Assembly (NCBI GenBank): GCA_026414665.1
Contig: JAOAIO010000008.1
Location: 1 to 48,554 of the forward strand
Direction: 5' to 3'
Origin: Azovibrio sp.
GTDB lineage: Bacteria; Pseudomonadota; Gammaproteobacteria; Burkholderiales; Rhodocyclaceae
Length of the DNA stretch: 48,554 nucleotides
The notes under the pieces: model-generated
What the model was told of the DNA's origin: nothing
The model's input: only the letters and a program-made list of their open reading frames with translations
Database searches by the model: none
Position numbers and translations under genes: made by a program
Shown here: piece by piece, positions 45,344 through 48,554 of the stretch
Layout: every line of letters starts with the position of its first letter
Numbering within the stretch: the stretch's first letter is position 1

Positions 45344-45374
45344 TTCTTAATCGATTATTTAGGCCCGATAAAAT
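45344..45374 (+). promoter_or_regulatory. AT-rich leader with candidate cysDN promoter
   Basis: The stretch 45290-45375 is unusually AT-rich for this genome. TAAAAT/GATAAA at 45367-45374 could be a -10 with a weak -35 near 45344-45351. A CysB-type activator site would be expected for cysDN but cannot be assigned by eye. Confidence 0.35.
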
Positions 45375-45408
45375 GGCGCCCATTCCTTTCACGTCAAATC
45401 ACGCTGCC

Positions 45409-46347
45409 ATGACCGCATCCGCAACTCATTCGCCGCTTTCGCACCTGGATTGGCTCGAAGCCGAAGCCATCCACATCCTGCGCGAAGTCGCCGGCCAGTG
45501 CGCCAACCCGGTGCTACTCTTCTCCGGCGGCAAGGACTCCATCTGTCTTTTGCGCCTGGCGGAAAAAGCCTTTCGCCCGGGCCGCTTTCCCTTTCCCCTG
45601 CTGCACATCGACACCGGCCACAACTATCGAGAAGTCATCGCCTTCCGCGACCAGCGCGCCGCCGAGCTGGGCGAGCGCTTGATCGTGCGCTCGGTCGAGG
45701 ATTCGATCAAGCGCGGCACCGTCGTGCTCAAGCACCCCGAGGAATCACGCAACCGGCACCAGTCAGTCACGCTCTTGGAAGCGATCGAAGAATTCGGCTT
45801 CGACTGCTGCATCGGCGGCGCCCGCCGCGACGAAGAAAAAGCCCGTGCCAAGGAACGCATCATGAGCTTCCGCGACGAGTTCGGCCAATGGGACCCCAAG
45901 AATCAGCGCCCGGAGCTATGGAATCTCTACAACGCCCGGGTGCATAAGGGCGAGAACATCCGCGCCTTCCCGATCTCGAACTGGACGGAAATGGATGTCT
46001 GGCAATACATCGCGCGTGAAGGCCTCGCGCTGCCGTCGATCTACTTCGCCCACACCCGCCCGGTGGTCATCCGCCAAGGTGCCATCGTGCCGGTGAATGT
46101 GCCGCTGGTGTCCGGCGAGCTCACCAACCTGCCCAAGGCTGGCGAAGAAATCGTCGAAAAACGGGTGCGCTTTCGCACCGTCGGCGATATTTCCTGTACG
46201 GCGCCGGTGGAATCGGAGGCCGACACCGTCGAGAAAATCGTGCTGGAGACCGCCACCACCACCATCACCGAGCGCGGCGCCACGCGTCTGGATGACCAGA
46301 CGAGCGACGCTTCCATGGAACAACGCAAGAAAGAGGGGTACTTCTGA
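45409..46347 (+). CDS. cysD: Sulfate adenylyltransferase subunit 2
   Basis: Catalytic subunit of ATP sulfurylase (sulfate + ATP to APS); 312 aa. N-type PP-loop SGGKDSICLLRLA, HIDTGHNYREVIAFRD, GGARRDEEKARAKERI and EEGYF-like end KKEGYF. An ATG at 45373 in the same frame would add 12 residues; 45409 (MTASATHSPLSHLDWLEAE) matches the family better. TGATG overlap with cysN. Confidence 0.96.
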   Translation: MTASATHSPLSHLDWLEAEAIHILREVAGQCANPVLLFSGGKDSICLLRLAEKAFRPGRFPFPLLHIDTGHNYREVIAFRDQRAAELGERLIVRSVEDSIKRGTVVLKHPEESRNRHQSVTLLEAIEEFGFDCCIGGARRDEEKARAKERIMSFRDEFGQWDPKNQRPELWNLYNARVHKGENIRAFPISNWTEMDVWQYIAREGLALPSIYFAHTRPVVIRQGAIVPVNVPLVSGELTNLPKAGEEIVEKRVRFRTVGDISCTAPVESEADTVEKIVLETATTTITERGATRLDDQTSDASMEQRKKEGYF

Positions 46348-47618
46348 TGCGCGCCCATCCCATTGAAGATCACGGCCTGCTGCGCTTTCTGACCTGCGGC
46401 AGCGTCGATGACGGCAAGAGCACCCTGATCGGGCGGCTCCTTTACGACACCAAAGCCATCCTGGCCGACACGCTCCAGGCCATCGAAAAGACCTCACAGA
46501 AGCGCGGCCTGGGCGCCGTGGACCTATCGCTCTTGACCGACGGCTTACAAGCCGAGCGCGAGCAAGGCATCACCATCGACGTGGCCTACCGCTATTTCAG
46601 CACCGGCACGCGTAAGTACATCATCGCCGACGCCCCGGGCCACGAGCAGTACACCCGCAACATGGTCACCGCCGCGTCCACCGCCAACCTCGCCATCATT
46701 CTGGTCGATGCCAGAAAGGGCGTGCTGACGCAGACGAAGCGCCATTCGACCCTGGCGCACTTGGTCGGCATTCCGCATCTGGTGGTAGCGGTCAACAAGA
46801 TGGACCTCGTGGCTTACGACGAAACCGTTTATGAAAAAATCAAGGCCGATTACCTCGCATTCGCGGCGCGCCAAGGCATCGAAGACGTGCGCTTCATCCC
46901 GATCTCGGCCTTGCACGGCGACATGGTGGTCGAGCGCGGCGAGTCACTCGCCTGGTACGACGGCCCGACCTTGATCGAAATCCTCGAAAGCGCCCCGGCC
47001 GCGCACAGCGAGCACGCCGAGAAATTCCGCTTCCCGGTGCAGTACGTCTGCCGCCCGCAAGACTCCGCCAATCCTGAATTGCACGACTATCGCGGCTTCA
47101 TGGGCCGGATCGAATCCGGCTCGATCCAAGTCGGCGACAAGGTCATCGTGCTGCCCAACGGCCTCGAATCCACCATCAAGGCGGTGCAGATCGGCGGCGT
47201 CGACATCGGCGCAGGCGTCACCGAGCAATCCGTCACGCTGCTGCTCGCCGATGAAATCGACTGTTCGCGCGGCGACATGATCGTCAAGACCGACGAAGCG
47301 CCCAACCCAGCCAAGCAGATCCGCGCCAGCGTCTGCTGGCTGTCGGAAACGCCGATGGACCCCGCCCGCACCTACCTGCTCCGCCACACCACCCGCGAAG
47401 TCAAAGCCAAGCTCGCTAGCATCGTGCATCGCCTCGATATCAACACCCAAGCCCAGGTCCCGGCCGACAAGCTAGCAATGAACGACATCGCCGAGGTCGA
47501 ACTCAAGCTGGCGCAGCCGATCTTTGCCGATCCTTATGTGGAAAACCGGGCTACCGGCGCCTTCATCATCATCGACCCGAGCAACAACAACACGGTCGGC
47601 GCCGGCATGATCCGCTAA
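46347..47618 (+). CDS. cysN: Sulfate adenylyltransferase subunit 1 (GTPase)
   Basis: Regulatory GTPase of ATP sulfurylase; 423 aa. GTPase motifs: GSVDDGKST (about 18-26), DAPGHEQYTRNM, NKMD; then EF-Tu-like beta domains. The length shows no C-terminal APS-kinase (CysC) fusion. It is coupled to cysD; no cysH, cysI or cysG is in the window, so the rest of the pathway is elsewhere. Confidence 0.97.
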   Translation: MRAHPIEDHGLLRFLTCGSVDDGKSTLIGRLLYDTKAILADTLQAIEKTSQKRGLGAVDLSLLTDGLQAEREQGITIDVAYRYFSTGTRKYIIADAPGHEQYTRNMVTAASTANLAIILVDARKGVLTQTKRHSTLAHLVGIPHLVVAVNKMDLVAYDETVYEKIKADYLAFAARQGIEDVRFIPISALHGDMVVERGESLAWYDGPTLIEILESAPAAHSEHAEKFRFPVQYVCRPQDSANPELHDYRGFMGRIESGSIQVGDKVIVLPNGLESTIKAVQIGGVDIGAGVTEQSVTLLLADEIDCSRGDMIVKTDEAPNPAKQIRASVCWLSETPMDPARTYLLRHTTREVKAKLASIVHRLDINTQAQVPADKLAMNDIAEVELKLAQPIFADPYVENRATGAFIIIDPSNNNTVGAGMIR

Positions 47619-47734
47619 GTCCGCGTTTGCGCGGCGCCGCAAGACCTACCGAACCGGTCGCGCGGCGCCGTCGTTGTGCGCCCTGCCGAGCAACGGGTAT
47701 GCTCCCGACGAAGCCTCGCGTCCAGGTCGCCGCC

Positions 47735-48457
47735 ATGCATTTTTCGCGCATCTATCTCAACCGGCTGCACAACATGCCAGCCGCCCTCGACACCGTCGTG
47801 GTGATCGACGTGCTGCGTTCCTTCACCACGGCCGCCGTGGCGCTTGCCAAGGGCGCCCGGGCCATCTATCCGGTCGACGGCATCGGCGCCGCCTTCACCC
47901 TCGCCGCCACCCTACCCGAGCCGGTCTGCGTCGGCGCCATCGGCGGCGGCGAGCCGGTGCCCGGCTTCGATTACGGTAACTCCCCCGCGCGTCTCATGGA
48001 CGCCGACCTGACTGGCAAGTCGGTCATCATGAGCACCGCCGCAGGCGTGCGCGGCTTGCAGCGCTTTCGCCAGGCCCGCCAGCTCTACGCCGCCAGCCTG
48101 GTATGCGCCCGGGCCACGGCCGCGGCGATTCGCGCCAGCGGCGCCCGCGAGGTCTGCTTCGTCATCACCGGCGAATGGGTGGACCGCGATGGCGACGAAG
48201 ACATCGCCTGCGCCGATTACCTCGAAGCCCTGCTGCGCGGCGCGCCGGTCTCGCCAAACGACATTGCCCAGCGCGTGCGCGACTCGGATTTCGGCCGCCG
48301 CTTCCAGGACGAAGCCACGCCGCACCTGCCTTATGCTGACCTCGAACTCGCCACGCGCGTGGATTGCTTTGCCTTCCCGATGCAGGTTAAGCGCGAAAAC
48401 GGCCAGCTCCGCATTCCGGCCAGCGCCACATTCGCAAGCCAGCCTCGGCAAACCTAG
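47735..48457 (+). CDS. ComB family protein (2-phosphosulfolactate phosphatase-like)
   Basis: A 240-aa protein of the ComB fold: VVVIDVLRSFTTAAVAL, GGEPVPGFDYGNSPARL, VIMSTAAGVRGLQ and the Asp-rich DRDGDEDIACADYLEALL. In methanogens ComB dephosphorylates 2-phosphosulfolactate for coenzyme M synthesis; in bacteria the family is broader and the substrate uncertain. ATG at 47735 follows cysN by 116 bases in the same direction, so cotranscription with sulfate activation genes is possible, not shown. Confidence 0.88.
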   Translation: MHFSRIYLNRLHNMPAALDTVVVIDVLRSFTTAAVALAKGARAIYPVDGIGAAFTLAATLPEPVCVGAIGGGEPVPGFDYGNSPARLMDADLTGKSVIMSTAAGVRGLQRFRQARQLYAASLVCARATAAAIRASGAREVCFVITGEWVDRDGDEDIACADYLEALLRGAPVSPNDIAQRVRDSDFGRRFQDEATPHLPYADLELATRVDCFAFPMQVKRENGQLRIPASATFASQPRQT

Positions 48458-48554
48458 CCCTGCTCGCATCTTGACAACCGCGGCAAGCGGCTCTGGACAA
48501 GATGCAACACCAGCACGGCGAGTCGACCGCCCTGGGTGGGAACACCACGCCATC

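Overview
The window is 48.5 kb of GC-rich, densely packed chromosome from a betaproteobacterium. Support for this is the argD-argF-argG block with a DUF3579 gene beside argD and DUF2788/ppnP genes behind argG, the orn/M48/rsgA neighbourhood, trxA-rho-rpmE, an AcnB-type aconitase and cysDN. A Rhodocyclales or Nitrosomonadales relative is my best guess, but no rRNA is present to fix it. I see no tRNA, rRNA, IS element, integrase or CRISPR array.

Layout. 1-2211: 5' part of acnB on the minus strand, cut by the left edge, followed by a 0.5 kb gene-free leader. 2746-6923: a nucleotide pyrophosphatase/phosphodiesterase-like protein, a gene-free interval with two DnaA-box-bearing repeats between convergent genes, a small S4 protein, transaldolase and an MDR oxidoreductase. 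6948-10115 (minus): a four-gene unit of a ZorA-like MotA-family motor protein, a ZorB-like OmpA-domain protein, an unrecognised 160-aa protein and a CxxCxxCC protein. 10270-15452: YdcH-like protein, aroC, a PilZ-STAS protein, a CBS protein, trxA, rho and rpmE. 15526-20976: GT-C glycosyltransferase, diheme cytochrome c, orn, M48 protease, small cytochrome c and rsgA.

21053-32268 (minus): two CBS proteins and a large cluster around the proteasome-like Anbu protein. It holds two circularly permuted ATP-grasp modules, two alpha-E modules and two transglutaminase-type proteins, one of them the giant DUF2126 form. 32491-37969 (minus): Aer-like chemoreceptor, acetyl-CoA acetyltransferase, a frameshifted CobD/CbiB-family gene, a Nudix hydrolase, an 85-aa protein and a retropepsin-like protease. 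37968-39457 (plus): class I glutamine amidotransferase overlapping a putative HExxHxxGxxD metalloprotease. 39474-45232: YajQ, ppnP, DUF2788, argG, argF, argD, DUF3579 and rluA. 45409-48457: cysD, cysN and a ComB-like phosphatase.

Most of the window is housekeeping. The candidates for something new are: the ZorAB-like motor operon (6.9-10.1 kb), which lacks the known Zorya effector genes as full-length neighbours; the duplicated DnaA-box/hairpin element (4171-4398); and the duplicated ATP-grasp/alpha-E/transglutaminase/Anbu cluster (22.3-32.3 kb), whose biochemical product is unknown.
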